Shown here: positions 1 through 12,989 of the stretch, piece by piece
Layout: the number at the start of each line of letters is the position of its first letter
Numbering within the stretch: position 1 is the stretch's first letter
NCBI GenBank assembly: GCA_949825045.1
Contig: OX463816.1
Coordinates: forward strand, 15,309,579-15,373,578
DNA: 64,000 bases
Source: Argyresthia goedartella
Taxonomy: Eukaryota; Arthropoda; Insecta; Lepidoptera; Argyresthiidae
Reading direction: 5' to 3'
Translations under genes and position numbers: made by a program
The notes under the pieces: model-generated
What the model was told of the DNA's origin: nothing
The model's input: the letters and a program-made list of their open reading frames with translations, nothing else
Databases searched by the model: none

Positions 1-1849
1 ATAAAACGTCATGTAAGGGCTGTGTACAAACCTCAATAAAACATCCAAACGGCTTTATTTAACGCCTCCAGATGGAAAACAATAGAAACAGACCGAGCAG
101 AACTTGGCCCATATAGGTACAGTATAAAAGACAAGTGTAATCTGAAGGGTTTGATGAGGACATCACGCTGAACAACTTTTATTATGAAACCAATCGATGA
201 AATTAGGTCAACTTGATTTTTCACTCCTCCGTATATTTTGGCCGAGAGGGCGGCCGGTCAAACACTAAGGGGAAGTGTCCTAAACAATATCTTGAAAGAC
301 TATAACTTACTATAACACCCTGTATACGAGGGTCGTCATAAATATTGGAAAGTTTGCGAGCAATCCTAACCCCGTAATAAATCCAAACTATATTTACGGC
401 AACTTCAGTCTAGCGAAGTCTCAAGTTCAGTCTGGCATCATCGGTCTCTTATATATTCTATTCGAGATAGATTTATGAAACTTATGGGTGACAAGGAAAA
501 ATTGGTTTTTATCTGACCAAAGTACGTAATATGTATTTATGTAAGCCAATCATTTGCGACTGTGTCATTAGTACCTACAATACGTTTTTCCAATATTCTG
601 TATTATGGTTTCTACTTAAATAGTTACGTATATTGGAATGCCAGAAAATTGAGCAATTTATCAATAAGGAATTCACGATGGACCATCAATATGATTGATT
701 TTGACAGTGTGCAGACTTGTCGATTGTCTATCTACGGGATATCCGTGATGCCATAATAAATTCTGTCTTCATAGATAGTTGGAGTATAATAATATAACTA
801 GCATACTTCCAGTAGAGGTATTATGATATCAGAAACCGTGTTACCACAAAAAATATTAAATAACGTTTAACCTCAAAACAAACGTCAAATCCGATACATT
901 TTTGTTTTTGAACAAGGGTTGAACAGTAGTTTATTTTTTTGTGGTGAGGCCTAAAATGTTTAAGTTTTAAAACTTATTGTAAGAAATCTTTCAGATGACC
1001 TTCAGAATTCTTGAGATTATGCATGTATTTATTTTTTCACAAGTAACCGTCATGTGGAAAAGAAAACATGTCCAATAGCTATTATTTATTTTACGACAAA
1101 AGTGTTGTCGCAAGTGCCTAGTATTGTACTTTATCAATTTCAGGAGGTTTGGCCCGTTTCATCAATTATTGGAGTCGTTTAGCAAACTGAAAAAGTGGCA
1201 GGAATCGAAAACTCTTGATTTCCAACTAATTTAATAGTAATCGTCAAAGAATGGCCATAAGACGTCCTGGTAGTTGAAACTCCTTCCGACATCACTAAAC
1301 TATCGTGTTGTTTGTGATTATGTTTATCGGGGAGTTTTTTACTGGTCACTGTACTGGATATATACCTATAGGTATTCAATTATCAAATAAGGAGGTCGCA
1401 CATGTAACAAGACCTGCAGACTGTCGAACTGCTTTTGTACTGCGCACGCGGATGATGCTGGCAGCTGAGAGAACTTCATGTAACGAATTCAAATCCGATG
1501 AATGAGGTACTGCGGCGGGGCTCTACTCGTTATATGCCCTTATAATAGTTTCGTTTATCTAATGCTCTTACCACGACTATTGCCAGTCAAATTAAGCAAG
1601 AGTGAAACTACTGTTACTGTACTGAGAAGCAGAAGTTATAATGGAGCATTACTAAATAAACAAAACAGTAAAACTTTAGAAAAAATCTACTACAATGAAA
1701 CCCGATTTGATTGGTAACCATTTAAGCAATCGGATCTCAGCCCATTAAGTACTCAGAATTGAGTATTTCCGATGGCAATCTGCAGTCTTCATCATCAGTT
1801 CAATACACCATCACTACCACATCACCAGAACTGCAGCTTCCAAATGCAC
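1..1849. other. AT-rich intergenic DNA, no gene seen
   Basis: Only short uncorroborated ORFs occur here and no family motif is recognisable in either strand. A short 'acaccctgta' repeat edge near 310 resembles ends of common insect interspersed repeats but cannot be delimited. Confidence 0.5.
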
Positions 1850-2335
1850 GAGATCCATAAAAAACGCGTAAATCGCTATGGGTATGAATTTATTTTCGAT
1901 GGATTTCTCCATGATCCCATCATCAGGGTCTGAAATAATCTGTTGACAAGCTCTCCTGGTACTTCACCATCACTTCCATCAACCTGTGGGATACCTAGTA
2001 TTGAGCAGGTTCGGTCTGTGGTCTTCATATCAGTTCCAGTTAACAAAATGTATGCTTTCTGAGAGTAAATTCACGAATTACGTGAAAAATTCAAAAATCA
2101 CCATGGATTGGCCCATAATATTTGAGGAGTTCGCTCAATTTATCCAGGATCCCATCATCAGATCCTGACCTGATGTCAATGCGACTAATCGGAAGGTAAA
2201 CTCTCTCGAACAAAATAGATTTTTCCAAATCGGTCCATCCGTCTTCGAGAAATCGCTGAACATAAAAACCAACATAAAAGATCCCGACTAATCGAGAACC
2301 TCTTCCTTTTTTAGGTCGGCTAAAAAGAGGGGAAG
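1850..2335. repeat. Degenerate lepidopteran interspersed repeat
   Basis: The stretch contains two copies of a 'gatcccatcatcag' block (near 1914 and 2149). It ends with 'atcccgactaatcgagaacc' followed by a 'cctttttaggtcggctaaaa' block. I recognise this ending as a family scattered in thousands of copies through lepidopteran genomes. No coding capacity is visible. Class (SINE-like or Helitron-like) is not assignable from this copy, and the boundaries are approximate. Confidence 0.45.
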
Positions 2336-4804
2336 CGGGAACAGCCGCCTCTAGTCCTGGATAAGATCACGCCAATCCATTATTCGCCATCGCCATACTT
2401 ACTCCGTTTCCAATGGGATAAGAGCCCATTTCGCCATCAATGTTTTACTGTTCTTTGTTTTATGAGACTATTTATCCGTTAATGCATCGAAAGTTGCCGC
2501 AAAAGGTTCTTTCTTACTAACTTATTGCTGGACCACTTTTACAAGTTACGTGACAGGCAGATATTTCTAGACACACACACAGACACACAATATAGGAATA
2601 GACGTATGAGTCTGTTTTCACCAGTTACGTAATTTTAAACAGAATACTCTCCATATAACTGGAATAGACGTGTTTGTGGAAAACGACGGTATGATTGTTT
2701 GATCTAAAATTAGCCTCGATGCAATACTGGTTCAGTCGGAATATGTCCAAAAAGCTTAAATATATATACTATACCTCAATTACATCCTGTAGATCACAAA
2801 CAACGCTGTGCCAAAATAGACTATCGAAGATACAATTGATTAGCGGTATTTGTTGATAGGTACACGTGTGATTGGCGGGCCGCTTCTCTGGCACAGATTA
2901 ACGAATGCTCGGCATTGCTGCAGTAGTGGTTGGCAAAGTTTTTTCGATAAAATATAGCACTTTCTAGTACCAAGCTTTCTATGTGTGGAATAATAGAACA
3001 TTCAAAATCACAAAGAGAATCTTCGCTAATAAAAGTATTTTCTTTTGTAATTAATTAAAGAGGAAGGTGATACACACATTGTTGAGTTCCCTAGGTATAG
3101 TGGAAGGGAACAGACAACGCTCAATATATACATACTAAACTATATCCCGGACATAGTAAAGGATTTACCTGGTTCCTAAACTCTGCGAATAAGAAACTGT
3201 ATCCAAGATAATCGTTTATATTATCGCTATGGGGTCAAAGCTACCCAACTTTGCGATAGGAAGTTTCGATACACGACTTTGCTTAACAATATCTGGTAGC
3301 TACGATAGTGAGGCTTCCGGGAAATGAAACCCGGAGCGCGGAACTGATTTCAATCTGTTTTCCCGAGAAAACAAAAAAACAGTAGAGTGAAAAATTTATT
3401 GTAAACGTGATTATTGTTGCGAGTTTAGATTTGTATCTTAGTTTATAATTTCAGCAAATGTTGCTGTCCGTATCTAAGGATAAAAAACTACAAGGAAAGC
3501 GTAGTTGCGCTCAGGTATATAGAAATAAGAAAATATCATACAAGCAATGTATTCGTTGTGATTTTGTTGTTGAACGAAAATGGAAATGCTGTTCTTTCAA
3601 AGTGTTTTCATGTTCCATTTGGGAACAGCGGAAAAATACACTTCATTTTATATTTGTAACAGCGAGAGTTAATCTACAGATTTGTTCATTTTCTACATAG
3701 AATTGCAACGCCATCTATCTATGTATATGTCACCAAAATTTTGTCAAAACCGTTTATAATCTAAAGTTTTTCTTTTCTTGTTAGTTTACAAACTATCAAT
3801 AAATTGTAAACTGTATTACCGTACTGCTTACGATATACACACACATATATATATATGTTGGTAAGCGCTAAACTCGCTGAGGGTTAGACCGATTTGGATG
3901 AACATTTTTTTAAATTATTCGTTGAAGAATCTTTTTACAGAGAACAAAATAAACACGCAAAGGGAACAGCCAAAATATCAAAAAATCTTTTGGCCAGTTA
4001 ATGCTTCGCCCAATAGATGGCGCTGGTAGTCCAAAAGCTTTTGTCAGAACGACGTATGTCGGGTCAGCTCGCATAAAATAAAGGCACATACAAAAATATA
4101 CAATAAAGGCACACACAGAAAGCCGTTCGCAACTAGAGGAATTCGTTTGCATGAAATTCCGCCGATAGTCCAACTTTAATAACTGTCAGACGGTCGCGGC
4201 GCAAAAAAATACGCACGACATAGTCGCGAAATGAAACGGCTGATCCTTTTAACTATGTGTACAGGGTGTTACAGAAAGGTATACTCGCATTGAAGAGGGT
4301 CATTATCGACATATCACTGTAAACATCTAGAAATATGAATCTGGTTTTAGCAGATAGACTTTATTCTCGATATGGTTCGCTTGGGCGTAACGGCTAAAAT
4401 GTTTGTGGCGATCGTAAAGTTTATTTTCCACTTGAATTTAGATTCGATAAGGTCTATAAAGTCAATAGTTATCTATTACAAATACTGACTGGCCTTAACC
4501 ACTCGCTAATAGAATTCCGCCGTTCCGCAACACTCTGTACCTCTCTATTACAAAGGAGAGAATCATTTTCTCGGAATCCCTTTTCCTTTGTAATGGGTTA
4601 AAATACGAGTTGATATACATTCAGAGTTTAGAAAAGGTAACAAGAAAGGTAGGTATTTTTGCACGTACAGCGTATGAAAAGGTTTATGTTTAAACGATCT
4701 TCAAACACGCACCTATTTTACTACCAATAAATTCTAAACGACCGCCAGAATTAGTATACGACCACCAAATTGTGTTTGGATAAATAATCAACAAACTTCT
4801 TTTT
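2336..4804. other. Intergenic DNA with simple repeats, no gene seen
   Basis: Contains an (AC)n tract near 2571-2590 and an (AT)n tract near 3846-3858. The longest ORFs (3458-3700 plus, 3910-4173 minus) show no recognisable domain, and I do not call them genes. An 'acagggtgtta' repeat edge lies near 4261. Confidence 0.45.
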
Positions 4805-4950
4805 ATGTTAGTTTATGTTTTTTGTATTTTTTGTTGTTCTTACTTGTTCAACCTAACACGAAGGATAAAGGGGGCTTCGCTTCGCTCACCCCCTTTACCC
4901 TTCACCTAAGCTACCGCAGTTTTTTGCCGTGATATTTTCTGCAACTTTTG
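4805..4950 (-). repeat. Core of foldback family, lone copy
   Basis: This stretch is the inverse complement, with few differences, of the central part of the foldback element at 15071-15690 (around 15300-15420). It includes a GC-rich internal hairpin in which 'taaaggggg' pairs with 'cccccttta' around a loop of 'cgcttcgctc' type. The long terminal arms present at 15 kb are absent here, so this is a truncated or solo core. Confidence 0.6.
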
Positions 4951-6509
4951 GTGCAGGGCATCATTTACCCATTTTGGGTATGAATCAAATATTTTGGCGA
5001 TCATTATATTTGTTGCCGTTTGAAAATATTCCATGTCGCTCATCTGAAACGAGCGATGAATCAGTAAAATACAAACATACTACAAAAAATTTCTGTGGAG
5101 TTAGAATGTAAGGGTCTGTTATTCTAACTCTACAGAAAATTTTTGAATTGCCAAATTGGGCTGTCCCTTAAATTAAATATTTATAAATAATATATATATT
5201 ATTATATAATATTTCAGCGGCTAAGGGGGCTGATCGCTCGTTGTCTAATTAAAAGGATGCGTCTGCTGTGTGTTTGTCAACATCCTCCCTAAAATAAATG
5301 ACACGTTTACGTGAGAATATCCCGCGCTAACGAGAAGACGAGATAAGTCTTGAATTCTCGACGGCTTTCACTCCCCCTCGTTGATTGTCCGGGATTTTGA
5401 ATTAACATAACAGAGACGTTCTGCGCTCAGTTCAGTTACGGAGACTGTAAGACGAGTATACGTCCTTGTTTATAAAGAGATGAGATGCCTTCCTCCCACG
5501 GTACCAGTAAACAAAGCGACTTGTGTTCTAGTGTTGTTTCTGTGTTTGTACTGCAGAATGGCGCCGGGAGACTCAAAGCAGCAGGGGTTCATTATAATTT
5601 AAGCTTCTGTATTCCCCTAAAATAATGACTATCGGCCGAATGGACAAACTGCAATGAGCAAAGTGATTTGATTGTCAGCCCTTATATGACAGTAAACACC
5701 CGTGCTCAGTCAGTATCGTTCTACTAAGCGTCTTTGTTGAAATATGTTGTGACGTTGCGTTAGGTTGAAGGGGTGAATCATGTTCATGGTAAGTAAGGGA
5801 TAAAGGGATAAGAGAAGCGAAAAAGTGTTATTTACCTATGCAGAGAGTTGTTTTGTATAGTCACGCTCCCCGACTCATGGACGATAGATTAGGTATCGCT
5901 TGTAACAAAAAAAAAAACCCTCGCATAATTTTGATTTACAAATTTCCGTGTTCAATTTGTTCTGAAATAACCACAACGATGACCCGGCCACGCGGCGAGT
6001 GCCCAATATTGCGAGTGTGGTAGCAAGCGTAAGAAGTAGGGCCACAATTTCATAATTTTTAGGTATTTCTCACCTGATTTTTATAATTATTTTTGTGCCT
6101 CAGTGGCGTGTTAATAACCACCCATGAGTCGGTTCTAACTTTACAAAACAACCGCCTGTACACTATTTATGGTTATTCCTTGGTGACGTAATTGTGTCTT
6201 CCTTCGCGTTGAACAAAACTACACGTTTAGCTATAGGTACAACAGCGCTTAGTCATTTGCGATGACATGAGTGTATTTTGTGTTTCATTATAATTATGTC
6301 ATCGGCTCCTCTGTTTTCAATTTTGTTCGCAATTCAGCAGCTACGAGGACAATTGTTAGGTTAACCCCTACGCAACGTGGATAAATTACTGTCTGTATAT
6401 AGGTAAACGTTTAGCCAAAATACATTGTATTGTAGTATATTTGCACCTATCTAATAACTTATAGAGGTTGGCTTTATAATTACATTTTTTTTAAGCAGGG
6501 GAAGGCTCA
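4951..6509. other. Intergenic DNA, no gene seen
   Basis: No ORF with recognisable domains and no clear repeat boundaries. There is a TA-rich stretch near 5184-5212 and an A-run near 5908. Confidence 0.45.
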
Positions 6510-8285
6510 GAAGGAGATTGAGGAACGTCCTGGAAAACTTTCTGCCAGGGTGGATCGATAAATATCCAGCTATAGATGTGTGGGCTCGAGCCGGAGCGTA
6601 TTTCCTTATCCGTATTGAATTCATCCCCTCGTCGTGATCAAATCAATACGGTTATGGAAATTCATTTATGCCCCGTGAGCGTATCGATTTCGTCTCCTCA
6701 AGTTGACGAAATCAAATGGGCATTTTTTGTATTAAAATAAACTCTCATTAGCTTATACTCTATGTCTCTCGAGGTGGAAAAGGCTTTGTTTAACTAACTA
6801 GCATCACCAATGATAAATATCTAATCCTGGGTTTTTACCAATTTCTAGATACTAGGTCATACAAATAGGGATTCCTTTGCTTTGCATAATTTTGTTATTC
6901 CTAATTTTTATTCGCCTAATGAATTTGTGATGACTTTAATGGCATAAAAGTAATATGTTGTAACAATACTGCGGCATATTGTTTTAGTTGGCATAACATG
7001 CTTTTAGTATATTTTCTGTTGGACTACTGTTGAATTGTTTTTAACATATTATTATTTTGACTGATAATGATTTATAATATTTATCAAAAGGCAGAAATTT
7101 AGTTTACTATTATAAATTAAGCTGAAGGTAGGGAGGCAGGTGAAGGCTAACCGCACGCCCCTCTCTCCATGGTTAGGTTAGGTTAGAACCTAAATGTGCA
7201 ACCAGCGGAGCGAGCTTGCGACTAAAAGTAATTAAAAACCAAATTTGGCTAGAGTGGGTTATTGTAGCTAAATTTCAATTGGGTTATAGGTTAGGTTAGA
7301 ACTTACAAGAACCAAAACCAGAGCGGAGCGTATGCAAATAAAAAAACATTTAATGATAATAATATAGTTAAAATACGAATTTAGTAAGAAATTGGGATTG
7401 CATTTGAGAAAATATTTTTAGGAGTTTCTTTTTTATGTCTTTTTCTACGATGCGAAATGATTGTAAGACCTTTTTATGTTTATACTGTATAAATGTAGTT
7501 ATTATAATGGCAACAACTGAAATGTATGCGTAATCATGCTAAATAATTATAAGGGTTTACAAAATTTCGGTCAAAGGATTTATGCCAAACAATATTATGC
7601 AACCCAACAGTGACCCTAAAAATAACTATCAACAGGATAGAGAAAATTTCAGGAGCACTTTTGAAAAATCGAATCATAAACAAGATATCATTTTTATCTC
7701 ATTGGTGGCGCTGGCAACTACATATCAAAAAATATTATAATGAAAAAGATAGTCAGTGCTTCGTAGCTTCTATAGGATATTCAGATGTTTGCTGAAATAT
7801 TGTTGAAATATTGTGTAAGTATCAGTCATGATTTATTTCTTTGCAACGCTGTATTTTACATTGACAATAGCCCATGCTACTTATCTATGATATGTAAGAC
7901 ACTATTTAATAGCATTGGCAAAGCGTTAATTTTTTCATTAAAAAAAGAAAAATAATTTAGGAGGGGACAAGATCGATACGGACGAGCAAAACTGCATAAG
8001 TAACATGCACCGTAAGTGTATTGAATTCATCCCCACCTGTTGATGAGGCCAATATGGCTACGGCGATCATTATGTATGACAATATTTACAACGATAACCG
8101 TATTAATTTCGTCAAAACGAGGACACGAAATCGATACGCTCACGGGGCATTAATGAATTTCCATAACCGTATTGATTTGGTCACGACGAGGGGACGAAAT
8201 CAATACTGATAAGGAAATACGCAACCGGTGAGGGCATTTCCCAGCAGTGGGACACCGTATAGGAAACGGAATTACGTTCCTCAAG
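6510..8285. mobile_element. Candidate non-coding element with long inverted ends
   Basis: Positions 6596-6720 reappear as a close inverse complement at about 8090-8222. A shorter match ('ttgaggaacgt') extends the arms to about 6519 and 8280. Each arm is built of imperfectly palindromic units in which 'gtattgatttcgtc' faces 'gacgaaatcaatac'. The interior of about 1.4 kb has no meaningful ORF. The structure fits a foldback or TIR-type non-autonomous element, or two inverted copies of a palindromic satellite unit. No target-site duplication was identified. Confidence 0.45.
7167..7316 (+). repeat. Two GGTTAGGTTA-bearing tandem-like units
   Basis: 'ggttaggttaggttagaac' near 7171 and 'ggttaggttagaac' near 7290 lie about 116 bp apart. 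Each is followed by an 'aacca(g)..gcggagcg' block, so the two segments look like diverged tandem units. The TTAGG motif equals the insect telomere repeat, but such short runs are common inside lepidopteran chromosomes. Confidence 0.4.
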
Positions 8286-8920
8286 ACCTTTGGCGGTGGT
8301 GAAAGGGTGCCTTTGCAACAACGTAACGTAGTCATTTAAACATTGAAACTTATTTTAGGGAAGTTAATAAAATAACTGATATTATTAACCCAAAACCCAG
8401 CGGTCAAGTCTCATCGAATATGAATATCCAGCTGCGTCTGTTTACTTTGATCCTATCCGCTATAACCTTTCAGAAATAAAGGGCGACTCTGGCTACTGGA
8501 GTTTACCTGATACTTTGTTTGACGGGTATTGAAGTTACCATTGCCATACTCGTTCGAGTACAGTTAATCTTTATGAGATACATTTGACATTTATTTATAT
8601 AATATCTAAGTTTAGTGGAGGTAGTTTTGACAGTGGGAAATATGAAAAACTAAATATTATTATGATCTTAGACCTAAAATTGTGTCATTCGTAAACGGTA
8701 TCCACGAAACGTTATTGCAGGTAACATTTTAATAATTTATGTTCAGTTTATTTTCCTAAATATAAATTATATATTTCATTGAGCAACTATCGTTTAATAA
8801 AAGGTATAATTTTTAAGTGAAATACAAGTATTCGTATGTATATTTTGGGGTAAATACGGGTGTACTCAACTGAGTACAGCGGCAACATACATACATGAAT
8901 ATATTTTTTGTTTCAGTTCT
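8286..8920. other. Intergenic DNA, no gene seen
   Basis: AT-rich sequence without recognisable coding motifs on either strand. Confidence 0.4.
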
Positions 8921-9410
8921 ATGATAATGTCTTCTAATTGTTTTGATTCTGTCAACAACTATGAGGGGTTAGAAGAAGCTATTCAAGCTGTTTTTGATAA
9001 AAGTGAAGAAGACGTTAGCTATGATTTAGCTATACCATCACCACCGAGTGTCCTGACGGACGAAGAAGAAGGTGCTGATGAAGATGTCTTCATCAGCACC
9101 TTCTTCTTCGTCCGTCAGGTAACCATGTAACCATGTGGTTACTGCCTTACAGCCGAAGATATTCCCGGGAATATTGTCGTAAATGTGCACAATACTTACA
9201 CTAGTGAATACCTACGACAGCAGTTATGAAGAACTTTTGAAGCGACTTTGACGTCATCAGCAGGAAGTAATTCAATCTTGGCGTAAATGTGATCCAGTTT
9301 ATTCTTTAAGACCTGAGGAAAATTCTGAAATGCGCTGTAGAACAGAGGCTGTCAAAGAAGCTCTCAAAGGCCTGAATCCTGCCCAGAGAAAATAAATTCT
9401 TCATTTGGTC
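8921..9410 (+). pseudogene. Probable piggyBac-like transposase N-terminal fragment
   Basis: The ORF from 8921 encodes an acidic, Ser/Pro-rich leader (about 45 residues, including 'AIPSPPSVLTDEEEG'), followed after a disruption by 'EDIPGNIVVNVHN'-like residues. A further piece around 9280-9390 reads 'KWR/KCDPVYSLRP' and 'ALKGLNPAQ' in shifted frames. Acidic N-termini followed by 'D(V/I)PG.I.V' blocks are typical of piggyBac-derived proteins in insects. The family call is inference, because the catalytic DDD core is not visible downstream. The ORF is broken at 9052-9119 by a perfect inverted duplication that replaces the normal continuation. Boundaries are approximate. Confidence 0.4.
9052..9119. 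repeat. Perfect 33-bp inverted duplication, 2-nt loop
   Basis: Bases 9052-9084 are the exact inverse complement of 9087-9119, with only 'tg' between. The left arm encodes the acidic stretch of the piggyBac-like ORF, and the right arm is the same DNA copied back in the opposite direction, which terminates the reading frame at about 9128. Near-zero loop and perfect arms indicate a recent template-switch or snap-back replication event. Confidence 0.9.
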
Positions 9411-10009
9411 AATACTTGTCATGAAACATATCTACTAATTGAACACATGATCGGCTACAATTCGTAGATTATTTAACGAGAAGGGTACTCATTATTAAAT
9501 CCGGTTCAATCCAAGAGCTCTATTTGCCACGGAGTAGGGAATGTTTTCTCATTTGCAACAAATCAGTCGCTGTAGTGCCACTACGCCAAGTTGGTCAAAT
9601 AAATAATTAGTCCTAAGCTAATATTAACCCTGTGTTGGGCAAACAAAGGTTTTTGGAAGGACGGGTAATGTCCCCGCGATCGAAAATGTTACGTTGACTG
9701 TTCCGACGAAACTCGAATTATTAGTGAAAACTATGATTTCAGGTTGAGCACCTTTACAAAAGTAACCCAGATAAATTCTATACTTTTGCACTTTTTAATT
9801 TTGTTTTTACTATAGATATTTATATATACTTAGCAAATGCCCCTTCTCTAGATTGGACCACTGTGGGAGATAAAGGGCGTAGAAAATCCCACAGAGTTTT
9901 ATATCTCATTTAAAAATTGGTTGTGTTCAACTAGTGCAAATATTACAGTATTAATTGTTATAATAATTACAAAGTTATTGATAGTGAGTTCTGTGTTGAT
10001 TGGATTTAC
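9411..10009. other. Intergenic DNA, no gene seen
   Basis: No recognisable motif. It may contain further decayed sequence of the upstream piggyBac-like fragment, but no residue-level match could be made. Confidence 0.35.
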
Positions 10010-11560
10010 CCCATACAGTACCGTCATTTAAGTATCTTGAATATTGTAATATCCCTTTTTAGATAAAAACGCTTCTACACGGTTTTTAAATTTCTCAAAT
10101 GCCAATTTCAAAATCTCCAGATTTTTCTTGTTGTAGTAGAGAATGCACCTTTAAAATGATTGCTATCTTTCGCGTGTTTAAACCGGGGCAACTAGTCTGT
10201 GATTATTTCTTAGGTTAATATTACAGCTATCGCTAAATTTGGAAAATGTTGTAAGGTTGTTTGAATTTCTTTAAAAAGTTATCTTAAGGAGTCAGTGAAT
10301 TTTTAATTACAAATTGCTCGAATAGCTCATTTATATAATATAAAAATAGTTTGAATATCCGCAGCTTTTCCCCACAACAAAATACCATAGAACATGACAG
10401 AGAAGAACACTATGAAAGTTACTAAAATAGACGAGCCTAAATGTAGCCACACCCGTATTTTGTCTGATGTTCCTAACAGCGTAAGCCGGCTACTCTACCA
10501 GGTAATTTATCTATGTGGGGTCTCAACTACAACTTGCTGTCTATAGTTATTCAAAGAAACTTCGTATTATTTACTAATTCTAACATGTTGTGGTCTAACA
10601 CTAACGGTCTCAGCTTGCCTGACATCTGGAAGTGAGAATTTGATACACTTGGTTTTACCAGCGTTTAAAAATAAATTATTTAGTGTGAACCAATTCAAGG
10701 TTAGAGACAATACATCATTATCATACTTAAAATCTTATTTTTGTCTTTCAATTTTGAATACCAGTGAAGTATCATCAACAAACAACACTATGCCAGTCAA
10801 TCTTTCCGCCATAAAAGGCAGATCGTTTAAATATACCAGGAATAAGAAAGGGCTTAATATGGAACCTTGTGGAATGCCAATTTTACGCAAAATCCATCAG
10901 ATTTAACGCCGTCGACTTCCGCTTTTTTGAATGACAATGCCTAAGTATCTTCTTAGTAGATACATAATTTAATTGGTTCGCAATGATTGAATTTAATTGG
11001 TAGCGTATCATGATCAATACTTTCAAATGTCTTCAACAGATCGCAAAAATGCCGATGGCATCCTGTGCGGCCTCCCATGCAGAGAAAATATGAGATATAA
11101 GGGCAATGCCCGTAGTTGATTTACCCCTTGTGAAACAGAATTATTTGGCGTGGAGTTGTTTTGTACGGTTGAAGTGTGATAGCATTTGATTGAGTATAAT
11201 CTTTTCAAATATTTTACTTAGTGCTGGAAGAACAGATATTGGTCTGAAATTTAAAGGATCACCCCTGTCCCCCAACTTGAACAGAGGTATCAGTTTACTT
11301 TGTTTCATGAGGTCTCGGAAATCTCCATCGTCAACACACTAGAATTACTGAACCAATGATTTTTACTGATATACCCCAAAGGTTTCAGTATTTTTTAAGT
11401 TAAGTAATCTAATCGTTTTGACAATGTCCTGGGGATATACATGATAAATAGTAAAATCTACGTTATCGATGATAGTGCTGTTTTTTAACAAAATCTCTGC
11501 TTTATAGCTTTAAGACGCTCTGTTGTGACTAAGGGTATGGAATGTTTGGTAAACCGTTTT
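10010..11560 (-). pseudogene. Decayed non-LTR retrotransposon RT (LINE-F)
   Basis: Read on the minus strand in several frames, this region follows the reverse transcriptase of LINE-C (40745-42721) from the fingers to the C-terminus. Recognisable blocks are 'DPLNFRPISVLPALSKIFEK' (near 11250), 'GIFCDLLKTFESIDHDTL' (near 11040), '[20 protein letters not shown]' (near 10850), '[14 protein letters not shown]' (catalytic DD, near 10780), 'NAGKTKCIKFSLP' (near 10660) and 'YYNKK...KKGYYNIQD' (near 10050-10130). Stops and frameshifts are scattered throughout, with none of the near-identity seen in the copy at 12990. It is an old relative of the LINE-C family, probably 5'-truncated and inactive. The endonuclease is not seen. 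Confidence 0.85.
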
Positions 11561-12389
11561 CATTATATTATTTGAACTATTATTTTTCTATTAATGTGTA
11601 AAGCGTTTGCTGTACTGACTTCATACATACCTACTTCATAGGATGTTGACAAGATGGATACTCTATTATTATTTTGTTATCAGTAATCTTCATTCTCTTT
11701 ATAAAGAACGAGTACTATATGATACAAGATAGTCACAACGATGTCATCGCGTTCTCTCAAAACGTATATCTAACCAGTTACCGATTGCTGAAGACCATCA
11801 TGTCACTTTTTGCCTTCCCTCATTAACCTCAGCCACTGGCGCGTGTGATATCATCGTGTGGATAGTACCTTGGCAGTGCAACGGATCCTATTTTTATATA
11901 TTTTGCTATGAAACATTTACAGGCGTTAACATTATATATGGGCAAAGGCTCCATGCCCATCATTAACCAATATCCGTAGGTATTTGGTTAATTTTGTTGC
12001 GAAATACCGAAAAATGGTACTAGAGAACTGCGGATGTTTTACGTTTCACGACTGAAGGTGACTTGATTTGAATATCGATCAATGCTCAAAAACAAGTGGT
12101 GATTCAAAATTTATGACTAATATTGAAGATTGGTGACCGAAAGTCTTTTGCAGATTTCACAAGGTCTCATATCAGCTCTGGTAGCTCTCTCTCTCTCTCT
12201 GCCTTCGGGGTTTGAGACCGAGCTGGTTGTCCTTTTTGTATATATTTTTTCTATTTTACGTTAGGTTTTGGGTTCTTGCTCATTGGGCAATTATCTTATT
12301 GATCTATTCACAATAGCTATTCGGGAGTGACGGTTTGCACTAATTGAATTTATGTTTTGGAAGTTCCCGTGTTGTAATGCCCTTGTAAT
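11561..12389. other. Intergenic DNA with a short (CT)n tract
   Basis: No gene recognised. A (CT)n microsatellite lies at about 12186-12201. Confidence 0.4.
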
Positions 12390-12780
12390 GAAAACTCTAT
12401 TGTGGGATGAAAAAGGCGTCAACATTAACGGCGCCAAGCTTGCGCACATGAGGTTCGCAGACAATCTAGTACGCAGAGCTGAAGACGTCTTTGCAGGTCG
12501 GCCTTAAGATGAACATGTCCAAGACGAGAATAAAGATGAGTCACTCGTCGGTAGCGAATATAATTGTCGGTAAAAGTACAACAGAGGTCCACGCCTTTAT
12601 CGAGTTATGTTTATCTTGGACATTTTTTGTCTTTTGGCCGAGACTCTCAAGTAAATGAGATTAGCAGACGGATTCAGTTGGGTTGGGCCGCATTTGGAAA
12701 ACTTAAAGACGTCTTCAAGTCCAACGTCCCGCGGAACCTGCAAGCCAGGGTTTACAACCAATATGAGTGAATGACTCTGA
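12390..12780 (+). pseudogene. RTE-clade LINE reverse transcriptase fragment
   Basis: Translations in two frames give the palm and thumb of an RTE-type reverse transcriptase: 'KGVNINGAKLAHMRFADNL' (the catalytic FADD is altered to FADN), 'GLKMNMSKTRIKM', then after a frameshift 'YLGHFLSFGRD' and 'ISRRIQLGWAAFGKLKDVF' to a stop at 12770. The motif order and wording are characteristic of RTE elements of Lepidoptera. The piece is short, frameshifted and lacks endonuclease and N-terminal RT, so it is a dead fragment. Confidence 0.85.
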
Positions 12781-12989
12781 GCAAATAGCGGAAATATAAG
12801 ATTGGGTTCTCTCAATAACACATTTTGGTTTTTATACAAAGTAGTGACATCTCATGAAGAAAAACAGAAATATTCCCAAGGTTTGAATAGCCAAGTACCA
12901 AAAGAATTGATTAATGCGGGTTTCGTATAGACATATAAACAGAAAAGTGAGATAAGATTTGGAATTTTATCAGTAAATTTAAATGTGTA

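Noticed and set aside
7167..7316. TTAGG runs as a telomere or telomeric insertion
   Set aside because: Only two to three units each, interspersed with other sequence; such runs are common in insect intergenic DNA.
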